Of a DNA stretch of 64,000 bases, positions 17,181 through 27,724 are shown piece after piece. Below the pieces are notes generated by a model. It did not search any database and was not told the DNA's origin. It saw nothing but the letters and a program-made list of their open reading frames with translations. The first letter of the stretch is position 1. The number at the start of each line of letters is the position of its first letter. Made by a program: the position numbers and the translations under genes. Origin of the DNA: Microbacterium festucae (GTDB lineage: Bacteria > Actinomycetota > Actinomycetes > Actinomycetales > Microbacteriaceae); contig NZ_JAOEFC010000002.1 of the NCBI RefSeq assembly GCF_025421715.1, forward strand, positions 839,831 through 903,830, in the 5' to 3' direction.

Positions 17181-17914
17181 GCACACCCGACGACACCGGC
17201 GAGACCACGGGCGACACCACCGACGAGACCACCGACGAGACGGTCGTCGTGCGGCGCGGACCGGAGCCCGACGACGCCACCGTTCTCGCCCGGCGACGGC
17301 CGCAGCCCGCACCGGAGCCCGTGCCCGACGACGCCACCGTTCTCGCCCGGCGCCGGCCGGAGCCCGCATCCGCGCCGGAGCCCGAGCCCGCACCCGAGCC
17401 CGAGCCCGACGACGCCACCGTTCTCGCCCGGCGGCGGCCGGAGCCCGCGCCGGCGGCAGAGCCCGCACCCGACGACGCGACCGTCGTGGTGCGGCGCGCC
17501 CCCGAGGATGCCACCGTCGTCGCGCCCCGACGCGGGGCCCCCGCCGCCGACCCGGCGCCCGCGGTCGAGCACGCCCCCGCGCCGCGCACCGACCCGCCGC
17601 CCACCCAGCCGCTGCAGGTCGTCGCCGCCCGGCCGCCCCTGCCGGGCGCCGCGACCGATCCGCCCACCCGCGGCGACGAGGTGCGCCGCGCCTACCGGCC
17701 CGGTGCCGACGGCATCGACCAGCGCGCCTACGGGGTGCGCAGCACCGCCGCGCCCCCGCCCGCGGCGGTGCACCGGCCCGCGCCGCAGACCTCCGCGCCG
17801 GCACCGGCGCCCGCCCCGCGACGCCGACGGCGCGGGCCCGTGACCGCGATCGCCGCGACAGCGCTGGTGCTGGTGGCCGCCGGCATCCTGCTGGTCGCGC
17901 TCGTGACAGGATGA
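17177..17914 (+). CDS. Membrane protein with repeated Asp-Asp-Ala-Thr-Val peptides (predicted kinase/FHA substrate)
   Basis: A 245-residue low-complexity protein I cannot assign to a family. Residues 20-120 hold six copies of a short acidic-Thr-hydrophobic-basic peptide: DETVVVRR (Thr22), DDATVLARR (Thr35, 54, 81), DDATVVVRR (Thr102) and EDATVVAPRR (Thr113), separated by Pro/Glu-rich spacers. The rest is Pro/Ala-rich until a run of basic residues and one C-terminal membrane segment (about 222-244). Such acidic-Thr-hydrophobic peptides fit bacterial kinase targets read by FHA domains. Position between PP2C and an FHA-like gene supports a multivalent docking tail (inference). It overlaps the PP2C gene by four bases. 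Confidence 0.8.
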   Translation: MSTPDDTGETTGDTTDETTDETVVVRRGPEPDDATVLARRRPQPAPEPVPDDATVLARRRPEPASAPEPEPAPEPEPDDATVLARRRPEPAPAAEPAPDDATVVVRRAPEDATVVAPRRGAPAADPAPAVEHAPAPRTDPPPTQPLQVVAARPPLPGAATDPPTRGDEVRRAYRPGADGIDQRAYGVRSTAAPPPAAVHRPAPQTSAPAPAPAPRRRRRGPVTAIAATALVLVAAGILLVALVTG

Positions 17915-17922
17915 GGAGCACC

Positions 17923-18639
17923 ATGGACGGGCACGAGATCGGGATCGAGTTCTGCGGCGAGTGGTTCCACCCCGCGCGGGACGAGGAATACACCATCGGC
18001 CGCGACGCCGACCTCGTCGTCGACGAGAACCCCTACCTGCACCGCCGGCTGCTCTCGCTCGGCTTCGAGGGCGGCATGTGGTGGCTCGCCAACGTCGGGC
18101 AGTCGATCTCGGTGAGCCTGTCCACCGCCGACGGGGTCTACCAGGCCGTCCTCGGCCCCGGGGCGCGCGTGCCGCTGGTGTTCCCGCGGCTGGTGGTGCT
18201 GTTCACCGCAGGGCCCTACACATACGAGCTCAGCGTGCACAGCCCGCAGGCCGCCTTCCACTCCGCGCCCCTCGTCGCCGACGCCTCCGACCCCACCCAG
18301 ATCACCATCGGCAACGTGTCGCTCACCCCCACGCAGCGGCTGCTGGTCATCGCGCTGTGCGAGCCGATGCTGCGCGACGGCATCGTCGGGCAGAGCCAGA
18401 TCCCCTCGTCGGCGCAGGCCGCGGCGCGCCTGGGCTGGCCGCTGACCACGTTCAACCGCAAGCTCGACGCCGTCTGCGACAAGCTCGACCGCGAAGGCGT
18501 GACGGGCCTGCGCGGCGGTGCCGGACGCCTGGCCACCAACCGCCGCGCGCGGCTGGTCGAGCACGCGATCCTCTCGCGCCTGGTGACCCCGCAAGACCTC
18601 GGGGCCCTCGACGAAGCGGTCGCCGCCGCCCGCGCCTGA
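17923..18639 (+). CDS. FHA-like protein with C-terminal winged-helix-type domain
   Basis: A 238-residue soluble protein. The N-terminal ~110 residues resemble an FHA domain (YTIGRDADLVVDENPYLHR, then WWLANVG) but with a degenerate Asn-Gly region. From about 120 the sequence LTPTQRLLVIALCEPML, then a helical stretch with LGWPLTTFNRKLDAVCDKL, looks like a helix-turn-helix of the response-regulator/SARP kind. The ATG at 17923 is chosen over the ATG at 17911 because GAGGAG lies eight bases upstream. As last gene of the cluster it could turn phosphorylation into transcription or docking (inference). Confidence 0.75.
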   Translation: MDGHEIGIEFCGEWFHPARDEEYTIGRDADLVVDENPYLHRRLLSLGFEGGMWWLANVGQSISVSLSTADGVYQAVLGPGARVPLVFPRLVVLFTAGPYTYELSVHSPQAAFHSAPLVADASDPTQITIGNVSLTPTQRLLVIALCEPMLRDGIVGQSQIPSSAQAAARLGWPLTTFNRKLDAVCDKLDREGVTGLRGGAGRLATNRRARLVEHAILSRLVTPQDLGALDEAVAAARA

Positions 18640-18667
18640 GCCTGCCCGCCCCCACCGTCCGCCGATC

Positions 18668-18673
18668 TAGGAT
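18668..18673 (+). promoter_or_regulatory. -10 box of hrpA
   Basis: TAGGAT, eight bases before the ATG at 18682; GGAAGG within the spacer is too close to act as a usual ribosome binding site. Confidence 0.45.
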
Positions 18674-18681
18674 GGAAGGCT

Positions 18682-21600
18682 ATGCCCGCGCCCGTCATCT
18701 CCTACCCGCCCGAGCTGCCCGTCAGCGCCGCCCGGGATGAGATCGCCCGCGCCATCGCCGACCACCAGGTGGTCATCGTCGCCGGAGCCACCGGTTCGGG
18801 CAAGACCACGCAGCTGCCGAAGATCTGCCTCGAGCTCGGCCGCACCGCCATCGCGCACACCCAGCCGCGCCGCATCGCCGCGCGCACCATCTCGGAGCGC
18901 ATCGCCCACGAGATGCAGGTGCCGCTGGGCGCCGAGGTCGGCTACAAGGTGCGCTTCACCGACCAGGTCTCCGCCGAGACCCAGGTGACGCTGCTCACCG
19001 ACGGCATCCTGCTCAACGAGATCCACCGCGACCGCCTGCTGCGCCGCTACGACACGATCATCGTCGACGAGGCGCACGAGCGCTCCCTCAACATCGACTT
19101 CCTGCTGGGCTACCTCACCCGCATCCTGCCCCAGCGCCCCGACCTCAAGGTCATCATCACCTCCGCCACCATCGACCCCGAGAGCTTCGCGCGGCACTTC
19201 GCGGATGCCGGCGGCACACCCGCCCCCATCGTCGAGGTGTCGGGGCGCACCTACCCGGTCGAGATCCGCTACCGCCCGCCGGTGGCCGAGGGCGAAGACG
19301 CCGACAAGGACGACGAGGTCGACGCCCTGCTCGGGGCCCTGCGCGAGCTCGACCGCGAGGCCGACGGCGACGTGCTGGTCTTCCTCCCCGGCGAGGCCGA
19401 GATCCGCGACGCCGCGGATGCCGTGCGCGGCATGTACCGCTCGCACCCCCGCCCCACCGAGGTGCTGCCGCTGTTCGGGAGGCTTTCGGCAGCCGAGCAG
19501 CACCGCGTGTTCGAGCCGTCGCAGGTGCCCGGGGTGCGGCGGCGCATCATTCTGGCCACCAACGTCGCCGAGACGAGCCTCACCGTCCCCGGCATCCGCT
19601 ACGTCGTCGATGCCGGCACGGCGCGCATCTCGCGCTACAGCGTGCGCTCCAAGATCCAGCGCCTGCCCATCGAGGCCATCTCGCAGGCCTCGGCGCAGCA
19701 GCGCTCGGGCCGCGCGGGGCGCACCTCGCCCGGCATCGCGGTGCGGCTCTACTCCGAAGAGGACTTCGCGTCGCGGCCGGAGTACACCGAGCCCGAGATC
19801 CTGCGCACCTCGCTCGCCTCGGTGATCCTGCAGATGCTCGCCCTGGGCTTCGGCGACATCTCCGAGTTCCCCTTCCTCACCGGTCCCGACTCCCGCGGCG
19901 TCAAGGCGGCCCTCGAGCTCCTGCTCGAGCTGCGCGCCGTCGACCGCGCCTCGGGGTCGCCGCGGCTCACCCCCCTCGGCCGCGAGATCGCCCGTCTCCC
20001 CATCGACCCGCGGTTCGCGCGCATGCTGCTCGAGGCCCGCGAACGGGGCGTCACCCGCGACGTGCTGGCCATCGTCGCGGGCCTGTCGATCCAAGACGTG
20101 CGCGAGCGCCCCGAGGAGCGCCGCGAGGAGGCCGACCGGCTGCACGCCCGCTTCACCGACCCCACCAGCGACTTCCTCACGCTGCTGAACCTGTGGAACC
20201 ACCTCGACGAGCAGCAGCGCGAGCTCGGTTCGAGCGCGTTCCGGCGACTGTGCCGCTCGGAGCACCTCAACTACGTGCGCGTGCGGGAATGGTTCGACGT
20301 GCACCGGCAGCTGCGTCAGCTCACCCGCGCCCCCCGCGGCGGCGAGCGGCGCCCCGCCGACGAGGCATCCGCCGCCGGCGTCGCCGATCCTGATGCCGTG
20401 CATCGCGCGATCCTCTCGGGCCTGCTCTCCCACATCGGCGTGCTCGACACCCGCAGCGTCAGCGGCGCGGGGTCGAACCAGAAGGGCCAGAGCGGCAAAG
20501 ACACCAAGCGCAAGCCGCTGCCGGTCTACCGCGGCGCGCGGGGCGCGTCGTTCGCGGTGTTCCCGGGGTCGGCGCTGCGCAAGGCGACCCCGGATGCCGT
20601 CATGGCCGCCGAGCTCGTCGAGACCTCGCGGCTGTTCGCCCGCACCGTCGCGGTCATCGACCCGGCATGGGCCGAAGACCTCGCCGGCGACCTCGCCCAC
20701 CGCTCCCTCTCCGACCCGCACTGGTCGAAGGATGCCGGGGCGGCGGTGGCCGCTGAGAAGGTCACCCTCTTCGGCGTCGAGATCGTACCCCGGCGCCGCG
20801 TGCAGTTGGCGCGCATCGACCGGCCGCTGGCGCGCGAACTGTTCCTGCGCCACGCGCTCGTCGACGGCGAGTGGAACACGCACCACCTCGACAAGCGCCT
20901 CACCGCCTTCGAGCGGCGCAACCTCGAGCTGCGCCGCCGGCTCGAGCGGGTGGAGGAGCGCGAGCGGCGCCGCGACATCCTCGTCGGCGACGAGGCCGTC
21001 TACGCCTTCTACGAGGCGCGGCTGCCCGCCGACGTGTTCGATGTGCGCTCGTTCGAGTCGTGGTGGCAGGATGCCTCGCGGCGCACCCCGAAGCTGCTCG
21101 ACATGACCGAGGCCGACCTCGTCGACGAGGCATCGCGCTCGGACGAGCGCGCCTTCCCCGCGCGGTGGCTGCAGGGCGACCAGGTGCTCTCCCTGGCCTA
21201 CCGGTTCGAGCCCGGTGCCGCCGACGACGGCGTGAGCGTCGTCGTGCCGCTCGTGCTGCTGGCGCAGCTGCGTCCCGACGGGTTCGACTGGCAGGTGCCC
21301 GGCATGCGCGACGAGCTCATCGCCGCCCTGTTGCGCGCGCTCCCCAAGGCCATCCGCCGCCACGTCGTGCCGGCGGCCGACTGGGCGGCCACCCTCAGCG
21401 CGGAACTGGCCGGCGAGGGCCCCGAGTCGCACGACGGCCTGCCGCCGCGCACGCTGCGCGCCGCCCTGGCGGCCCGCATCCAGCGGGTGGCCAATCAGCC
21501 CGTCACCGCCGACGACTTCGACCTCGACCGGGTGCCCGGCCACCTCACCGTCTCGTTCCGCGCCGTCGACCAGCGCGGCCGGGCGCTCGGCTCGTCGCGC

Positions 21601-22629
21601 GACCTCGCCGACCTGCAGCGTCGGCTCGCCGGGCGCGCCCGCGAGAGCGTCGCCCGCTCCCTGCAGGCCCCGGCCCCCGCCGGGCGCGCCCGCCCGGCCG
21701 CGGGCGCCGTCGCCGCGGCATCCGGCATCCCCGCCGCCGGTGCGGCGGGCGTCACCGAGCGCACCGGCCTCACCACCTGGGACGTCGGGGTGCTCCCCGA
21801 GGTCGTCGACACCAAGGTCGCCGGCGGTGTCGTCCGCGGCTACCCGGCGCTGGTCGACGAGGGCGCCACCGTGGCGCTGCGCATCGAGGCCACCCCCGAG
21901 GGCGCCGCGCGCCTGACCCGCGCGGGCGTGCGCCGCCTGGTGCTGCTGTCGAGTCCCACCCCCGCCCCCTACGTGCTCGAGCACCTCACCGCGCCCGAGA
22001 AGCTGGCCCTCGCCGCCTCGCCGTACCCGTCGGCGAAGGCCCTCATCGAAGACGCGCGCGTCGCGGTGGCCGACGCCGTGATCGCCCGCACCGCGCCCGA
22101 GGTGCGTACGCCCGAGCAGTTCGCCGCCGTACAGGGCGCGTTCGCGGGCGCCGTGGTCGACGAGCTGTTCCAGGCCGTGTCGCTGACCTCCCGCATCCTC
22201 ACCCTGCACCGCCAGGTCGACAAGGCCGTGCGGGGCCAGAACTCCATGACCCTGCTGTCGGCGCTCGGCGACGTGAAGGGCCAGCTCGCCGGTCTCGTGC
22301 ACGACCGGTTCGTCTCGCGCACGGGCCTTGCCCGCCTCGCGCACCTCCCCCGCTATCTGCAGGGCGCGCTCGAGCGCGTCGAGGGGCTCGCCGACAACCC
22401 CGGTCGCGACCGGCAGCGGCAGAGCGAGTTCGAGCGCGCGGCGACGCTGTACGCCGAGGCGGGCGGCACCATCCCCGTCGACCCGGCTGCCGCGGCCGCG
22501 CTCGTGCACGCCCGCTGGCTGCTCGAGGAGTACCGGGTGAGCCTGTTCGCCCAGCGCCTGGGCACCGCCGAGCCGGTGTCGCTGCAGCGCATCACCAAGG
22601 CCCTGTCCCAGAAACCGAACGGAGCATGA
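18682..22629 (+). CDS. hrpA: ATP-dependent RNA helicase HrpA
   Basis: A full-length 1315-residue DEAH-box helicase. Walker A GATGSGKTTQLPK near residue 35, VDEAHERSLN for Walker B, the TSATID motif III, then RGRT-type words (QQRSGRAGR) of motif VI. The helicase core is followed by the ratchet/OB-fold region and the long C-terminal DUF3418 domain typical of HrpA. In bacteria HrpA has been linked to mRNA processing and to rescue of stalled ribosomes. Starts after a TAGGAT box; its stop overlaps the start of the oxidoreductase gene. Confidence 0.96.
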   Translation: MPAPVISYPPELPVSAARDEIARAIADHQVVIVAGATGSGKTTQLPKICLELGRTAIAHTQPRRIAARTISERIAHEMQVPLGAEVGYKVRFTDQVSAETQVTLLTDGILLNEIHRDRLLRRYDTIIVDEAHERSLNIDFLLGYLTRILPQRPDLKVIITSATIDPESFARHFADAGGTPAPIVEVSGRTYPVEIRYRPPVAEGEDADKDDEVDALLGALRELDREADGDVLVFLPGEAEIRDAADAVRGMYRSHPRPTEVLPLFGRLSAAEQHRVFEPSQVPGVRRRIILATNVAETSLTVPGIRYVVDAGTARISRYSVRSKIQRLPIEAISQASAQQRSGRAGRTSPGIAVRLYSEEDFASRPEYTEPEILRTSLASVILQMLALGFGDISEFPFLTGPDSRGVKAALELLLELRAVDRASGSPRLTPLGREIARLPIDPRFARMLLEARERGVTRDVLAIVAGLSIQDVRERPEERREEADRLHARFTDPTSDFLTLLNLWNHLDEQQRELGSSAFRRLCRSEHLNYVRVREWFDVHRQLRQLTRAPRGGERRPADEASAAGVADPDAVHRAILSGLLSHIGVLDTRSVSGAGSNQKGQSGKDTKRKPLPVYRGARGASFAVFPGSALRKATPDAVMAAELVETSRLFARTVAVIDPAWAEDLAGDLAHRSLSDPHWSKDAGAAVAAEKVTLFGVEIVPRRRVQLARIDRPLARELFLRHALVDGEWNTHHLDKRLTAFERRNLELRRRLERVEERERRRDILVGDEAVYAFYEARLPADVFDVRSFESWWQDASRRTPKLLDMTEADLVDEASRSDERAFPARWLQGDQVLSLAYRFEPGAADDGVSVVVPLVLLAQLRPDGFDWQVPGMRDELIAALLRALPKAIRRHVVPAADWAATLSAELAGEGPESHDGLPPRTLRAALAARIQRVANQPVTADDFDLDRVPGHLTVSFRAVDQRGRALGSSRDLADLQRRLAGRARESVARSLQAPAPAGRARPAAGAVAAASGIPAAGAAGVTERTGLTTWDVGVLPEVVDTKVAGGVVRGYPALVDEGATVALRIEATPEGAARLTRAGVRRLVLLSSPTPAPYVLEHLTAPEKLALAASPYPSAKALIEDARVAVADAVIARTAPEVRTPEQFAAVQGAFAGAVVDELFQAVSLTSRILTLHRQVDKAVRGQNSMTLLSALGDVKGQLAGLVHDRFVSRTGLARLAHLPRYLQGALERVEGLADNPGRDRQRQSEFERAATLYAEAGGTIPVDPAAAAALVHARWLLEEYRVSLFAQRLGTAEPVSLQRITKALSQKPNGA

Positions 22630-23570
22630 TGACCATCGCCATCACCCACACCGCCTTCGGCGGCCCCGAGGTTCTCACCCCCACCGAGGTCGCCCTGCCG
22701 CCGCTGGGCGCCACCGACGTGGCCGTGCGCATCGAGGCGGCCGGGGTCAACCCGGTCGACCACAAGCTGCGCTCGGGGCAGCGCGCCTCCGACCCGATCA
22801 CCACGCCGCGCCACGTCGGCAACGACGGCGCCGGTGTCGTCACCGCCGTCGGCCCCGACGTCACCGGCTTCCGGGTGGGCGACCGCGTCGTCATCACCGG
22901 CGCCCTCGGCACCTACGCGTCCGAGCTCGTCGTCTCGCAGGAGGCGCTGTTCCCCCGCCCGCCGCAGGTCTCCGCCGCCGAGGGCGCCGCGCTGGGCATC
23001 CCGATCGGCACCGCCTACCAGACCGTCCGCTCCCTGGCCGTCGGTCCCGAGGACACCGTGCTCGTCCACGCCGGCTCGGGCGCGGTCGGCCAGGCTGTCA
23101 TCCAGTTCGCCGTGCTCGCCGGTGCACGGGTGCTCGCCACCACCAGCGACCGCCGTGCCGACCGGGTGCGCGCCCTCGGGGCCGAGCCCGTCTCGTACGC
23201 GCCGGGTATCGCCGACCGCGTGCGCGCCGCGGCCCCCGACGGGGTCACCGTCGCCATCGACCTCGCCGGCACCGACGAGGCCCTCGACAGCTCGGTCGAG
23301 CTCGTCGCCGACCGCCGCCGCATCGCGACCCTGGTGCGCGGCGCCGACGCCGATGCCCTCGGCATCCAGGCGTTCCGCGGCGGCAGCCCGCGCCCGCTCA
23401 CCGCGCGAGAAGAGGCGTGGCGCCGCGAGTCGATCCCGGTCGCCCTGCACCTGCTCGCCGTCGGCGCCTTCTCGGTCGAGCTCGGGCCCGCCCTGCCGCT
23501 GGCAGAGGCCGCCGAGGCGCACCGCGTCGTCGAGGCCGGTGTCGACGGCAAGGTCGTGCTCGTCCCCTGA
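22626..23570 (+). CDS. Zinc-independent quinone oxidoreductase / NADP-dependent alcohol dehydrogenase-like
   Basis: A 314-residue medium-chain dehydrogenase/reductase of the quinone oxidoreductase class. GVNPVDHKLRSG near the N-terminus and VLVHAGSGAVGQAVIQFA (NADPH-binding glycine motif) are diagnostic. The catalytic zinc ligands (Cys-x-x-Asp, Gly-His-Glu) and the four-Cys lobe of zinc alcohol dehydrogenases are absent. Two adjacent in-frame ATG codons (22626, 22629) overlap the hrpA stop with GGAGC just upstream; the first is used. It is co-transcribed with hrpA, with no obvious functional link. Confidence 0.88.
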   Translation: MMTIAITHTAFGGPEVLTPTEVALPPLGATDVAVRIEAAGVNPVDHKLRSGQRASDPITTPRHVGNDGAGVVTAVGPDVTGFRVGDRVVITGALGTYASELVVSQEALFPRPPQVSAAEGAALGIPIGTAYQTVRSLAVGPEDTVLVHAGSGAVGQAVIQFAVLAGARVLATTSDRRADRVRALGAEPVSYAPGIADRVRAAAPDGVTVAIDLAGTDEALDSSVELVADRRRIATLVRGADADALGIQAFRGGSPRPLTAREEAWRRESIPVALHLLAVGAFSVELGPALPLAEAAEAHRVVEAGVDGKVVLVP

Positions 23571-23583
23571 CCGCCCCGTACAC

Positions 23584-23623
23584 GCAGAAACGGCCCCGTC
23601 CCAGCGGACGGGGCCGTTTCTGC
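23584..23623. terminator. Bidirectional rho-independent terminator
   Basis: Perfect 18-bp stem: GCAGAAACGGCCCCGTCC at 23584-23601 pairs with 23606-23623 across the loop CAGC. A short A run on the left and T run on the right flank the GC-rich core, so it can end transcription from both converging genes. Confidence 0.9.
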
Positions 23624-23631
23624 AGCCGGAC

Positions 23632-24864
23632 TCAGTTGCCCGAGCGGCGCTTGTTGTAGACGTCGAACGCGACGGCCAGCAGCAGCACGAGACCCTTGAC
23701 GGCCTGCTGCCACTCGATGCCGATGCCCATGATCGACATGCCGTTGTTGAGCACACCGATGATGAGACCACCGATGATGGCGCCGCCGATGGTGCCGACA
23801 CCGCCCTGCACCGCCGCACCGCCGATGAAGGCCGCCGAGATGGCCTCGAGCTCGAAGCCGTCACCGGCCTTGGGCCCTGCCAGGTTCAGACGGGCCGTGA
23901 AGATGAGGCCTGCCAGCGCGGCGAGCACGCCCATGTTCACGAACAGCCAGAAGTCCACACGGCGCGTCTTGATGCCCGACAGCTCGGCGGCGTGACGGTT
24001 GCCGCCGATCGCGTAGATGTGGCGGCCGAAGACGGTGCGGTTCATCACGATGCCGTAGATGAGCACCAGCGCGGCCAGGATGATGAGGGTCACCGGGATG
24101 CCCTTGTACGAGGCCAGCGCCCAGGTGAACCAGCCGATGACGGCGGCCACGAGCACCAGCTTGATGACGAACCAGACCACCGGGTCGACGACCTGGTCGT
24201 ACTTCTGGCGGCCGCGGCGGGTGCGCACCTGCTGCACGACGAGCGCGACGATGGCGACCGCGCCGATCAGCAGCGTGAACACGTCCGGATCGGATTCACC
24301 GAAGATGCCGGTGAGGAAGCCGTTGCCCAGCGCACGGTACTCGGTGGGGAACGAGCCGATGTTGGCGTTGCCGAGCACGACCAGCGCGAGCCCGCGGAAG
24401 ATCAGCATGCCCGCCAATGTCACGATGAACGCGGGTATGCCGACGTAGGCGACCCAGAAGCCCTGCCAGGCGCCCACCAGCGCTCCGATGAGCAGCGACA
24501 GGATGATCGAGAGCCACCACGGCATCCCCATCTTCACGGCGAACACGCCCGAGACGGCACCGATGAAGGCGGCGACCGAGCCGACCGACAGGTCGATGTG
24601 GCCGGCGATGATGATCATCACCATGCCGATGGCGAGCACGAGGATGTACCCGTTCTGCACGATGAGGTTCGAGATGTTCTGCGGCCGCAGCAGGATGCCG
24701 TTGGTGAGGATCGTGAACAGGGTCACCACCGCGATCAGCGCGATGAAGATGCCGTTCTTGCCGAGGTCCGACAGGACCGTGGTCAGCCACCTCGTGAAGG
24801 CGTTCTCCGGGGGGTTGATCCGCGCGCCCGCGGCGACGTCGTTCGGGAGATTGTCGTTGGACAT
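23632..24864 (-). CDS. Monosaccharide ABC transporter permease (MmsB/GguB/XylH type)
   Basis: A 410-residue permease of the carbohydrate-uptake-2 family with about ten membrane segments. The EAA-like coupling region contains GIKTRRVDF, and GRHIYAIGGNRHAAELSG is the usual family word; SVAAFIGAVSGVFAVKMG and GIPAFIVTLAGMLIFRG also match sugar permeases. The length exceeds ribose-type permeases and matches the multiple-sugar GguB group. AGGAGA precedes the ATG. It is the last gene of the minus-strand sugar operon, ending nine bases before the strong terminator. Confidence 0.92.
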   Translation of the reverse strand: MSNDNLPNDVAAGARINPPENAFTRWLTTVLSDLGKNGIFIALIAVVTLFTILTNGILLRPQNISNLIVQNGYILVLAIGMVMIIIAGHIDLSVGSVAAFIGAVSGVFAVKMGMPWWLSIILSLLIGALVGAWQGFWVAYVGIPAFIVTLAGMLIFRGLALVVLGNANIGSFPTEYRALGNGFLTGIFGESDPDVFTLLIGAVAIVALVVQQVRTRRGRQKYDQVVDPVVWFVIKLVLVAAVIGWFTWALASYKGIPVTLIILAALVLIYGIVMNRTVFGRHIYAIGGNRHAAELSGIKTRRVDFWLFVNMGVLAALAGLIFTARLNLAGPKAGDGFELEAISAAFIGGAAVQGGVGTIGGAIIGGLIIGVLNNGMSIMGIGIEWQQAVKGLVLLLAVAFDVYNKRRSGN

Positions 24865-24886
24865 GGTCGTGTTCTCCTGAGCCCCG

Positions 24887-26416
<1,530 letters not shown>

Positions 26417-26447
26417 GGTTTCCGACTTCCTTAGGGGATGGATGGGT

Positions 26448-26481
26448 GGTGCTGGTGGCGGGCGGGCCCGCCACCAGCACC
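26448..26481 (-). promoter_or_regulatory. Intercistronic hairpin between sugar-binding and ATPase genes
   Basis: Perfect 16-bp inverted repeat: 26448-26463 (GGTGCTGGTGGCGGGC) pairs with 26466-26481. No U tract follows on the minus strand, so it is more likely an mRNA-protecting or attenuating stem than a full terminator. Such stems after binding-protein genes commonly keep the 5' cistron in excess (inference). Confidence 0.7.
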
Positions 26482-26502
26482 GTGGTGAGAGGTGTGGCCT
26501 GC

Positions 26503-27627
26503 TTAGAGGCCGAGCTCCTCAGCCGTCCAGTAGCCGGTGTCGACCAGCGCGGACTCGACGTTGTCCCTCACGACCGGGACCGGGGCCAGCAGGTACGACG
26601 GGACGACCTTGACGTCGTTGTCGTACGTGGTGGTGTCGTTGGTCTCCGGCTCTTCGCCGTTGAGCACCGAGACGGCCATGCCGGCGGCGACCTTCGCGAG
26701 CTCACGCGTGTCCTTGAAGATCGTCGCGTACTGCTCGCCCGACAGGATCGCCTTGACCGAGTCGACCTCGGCGTCCTGGCCCGAGATGATCGGCCACTCG
26801 TCGCCGACGCTGTAACCGGCGTCGGTGAGGGCGCCGATGATGCCGCGCGAGATGCCGTCGTAGGGCGAGAGCACCGCGTTGACCTTCGAGCCGTCCGAGT
26901 AGTTCGCCGTGATCAGGTTCTCCATACGGCTCTGGGCCTCTTCGCCGTCCCAGCGCAGCGTCGCCGCCTGCTCGATGTCGGTCTGGCCCGACTTCACGAC
27001 GAGCGTGCCGTCGTCGATGAAGGGCTGGAACACGTCCATCGCGCCGTTGAAGAAGAAGAACGCGTTGTTGTCGTCCAGCGAGCCGGCGAACAGCTCGATG
27101 TTGAACGGGCCGGCCGGAGCGTCCGGCAGCGGGTTGCCCTCGAGGTCGGTCAGACCGAGGCCGTTGAGCACGGTCCAGGCCTGCTGGTTGCCGACGAGCT
27201 CGTTGTCGAACGTGGCGTAGTAGTCCACGTTCTCGGTGCCCTTGATGAGGCGGTCGTAGGCGATCACCGGGATGTCGCTGTCGGCGGCGGTCTGCAGCAC
27301 CTCGGAGAGCGTGGTGCCGTCGATCGAGGCGACGATGAGCGCCTCGGCCCCCTTCGTGATCATGTTCTCGATCTGCGAGACCTGCGTGGGGATGTCGTCC
27401 TCTGCGTACTGCAGGTCGACGGTGTAGCCCTGGTCCTCGAGAGCCTTCTTGACGGCGTCGCCGTCCTGGATCCAGCGCTCCGACGACTTGGTCGGCATGG
27501 CCACGCCGATGAGGCCGCCGTCGCCGCCGCCCTCGCCGCCGCTGCCGCTGTCTCCCGAGCCCGAGCAGCCGGTGAGCATGAGCGCGCCGACGGCGAACGC
27601 CGCGATGGCGATCTTCTTGATCTTCAC
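26503..27627 (-). CDS. Sugar ABC transporter substrate-binding lipoprotein (ChvE/MmsE type)
   Basis: A 374-residue periplasmic-binding-protein-like lipoprotein. The signal peptide ends in the lipobox LTGC (lipid-modified Cys21), then a Gly/Ser-rich linker and the type-1 sugar-binding fold beginning [13 protein letters not shown]. The family words [21 protein letters not shown] and [15 protein letters not shown] are seen. Related ChvE proteins bind arabinose, galactose, glucose and xylose; the actual ligand is not determined, though the neighbouring epimerase suggests a pentose such as arabinose. GTG start with AAAGGAA six bases upstream. Confidence 0.92.
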   Translation of the reverse strand: MKIKKIAIAAFAVGALMLTGCSGSGDSGSGGEGGGDGGLIGVAMPTKSSERWIQDGDAVKKALEDQGYTVDLQYAEDDIPTQVSQIENMITKGAEALIVASIDGTTLSEVLQTAADSDIPVIAYDRLIKGTENVDYYATFDNELVGNQQAWTVLNGLGLTDLEGNPLPDAPAGPFNIELFAGSLDDNNAFFFFNGAMDVFQPFIDDGTLVVKSGQTDIEQAATLRWDGEEAQSRMENLITANYSDGSKVNAVLSPYDGISRGIIGALTDAGYSVGDEWPIISGQDAEVDSVKAILSGEQYATIFKDTRELAKVAAGMAVSVLNGEEPETNDTTTYDNDVKVVPSYLLAPVPVVRDNVESALVDTGYWTAEELGL

Positions 27628-27724
27628 TGTGGTTCCTTTCCAGTGGACTTCACTGTCTTGGTGTGGTGTTGAGTTGTCCTCGATGGTGCGAGTGTGACCG
27701 CTTGATCCGCGCGCGAAGCGCGGG

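Noticed and set aside
18667..22509. A 1280-codon open frame on the minus strand opposite hrpA
   Set aside because: Same shadow effect; the plus strand encodes complete HrpA motifs.
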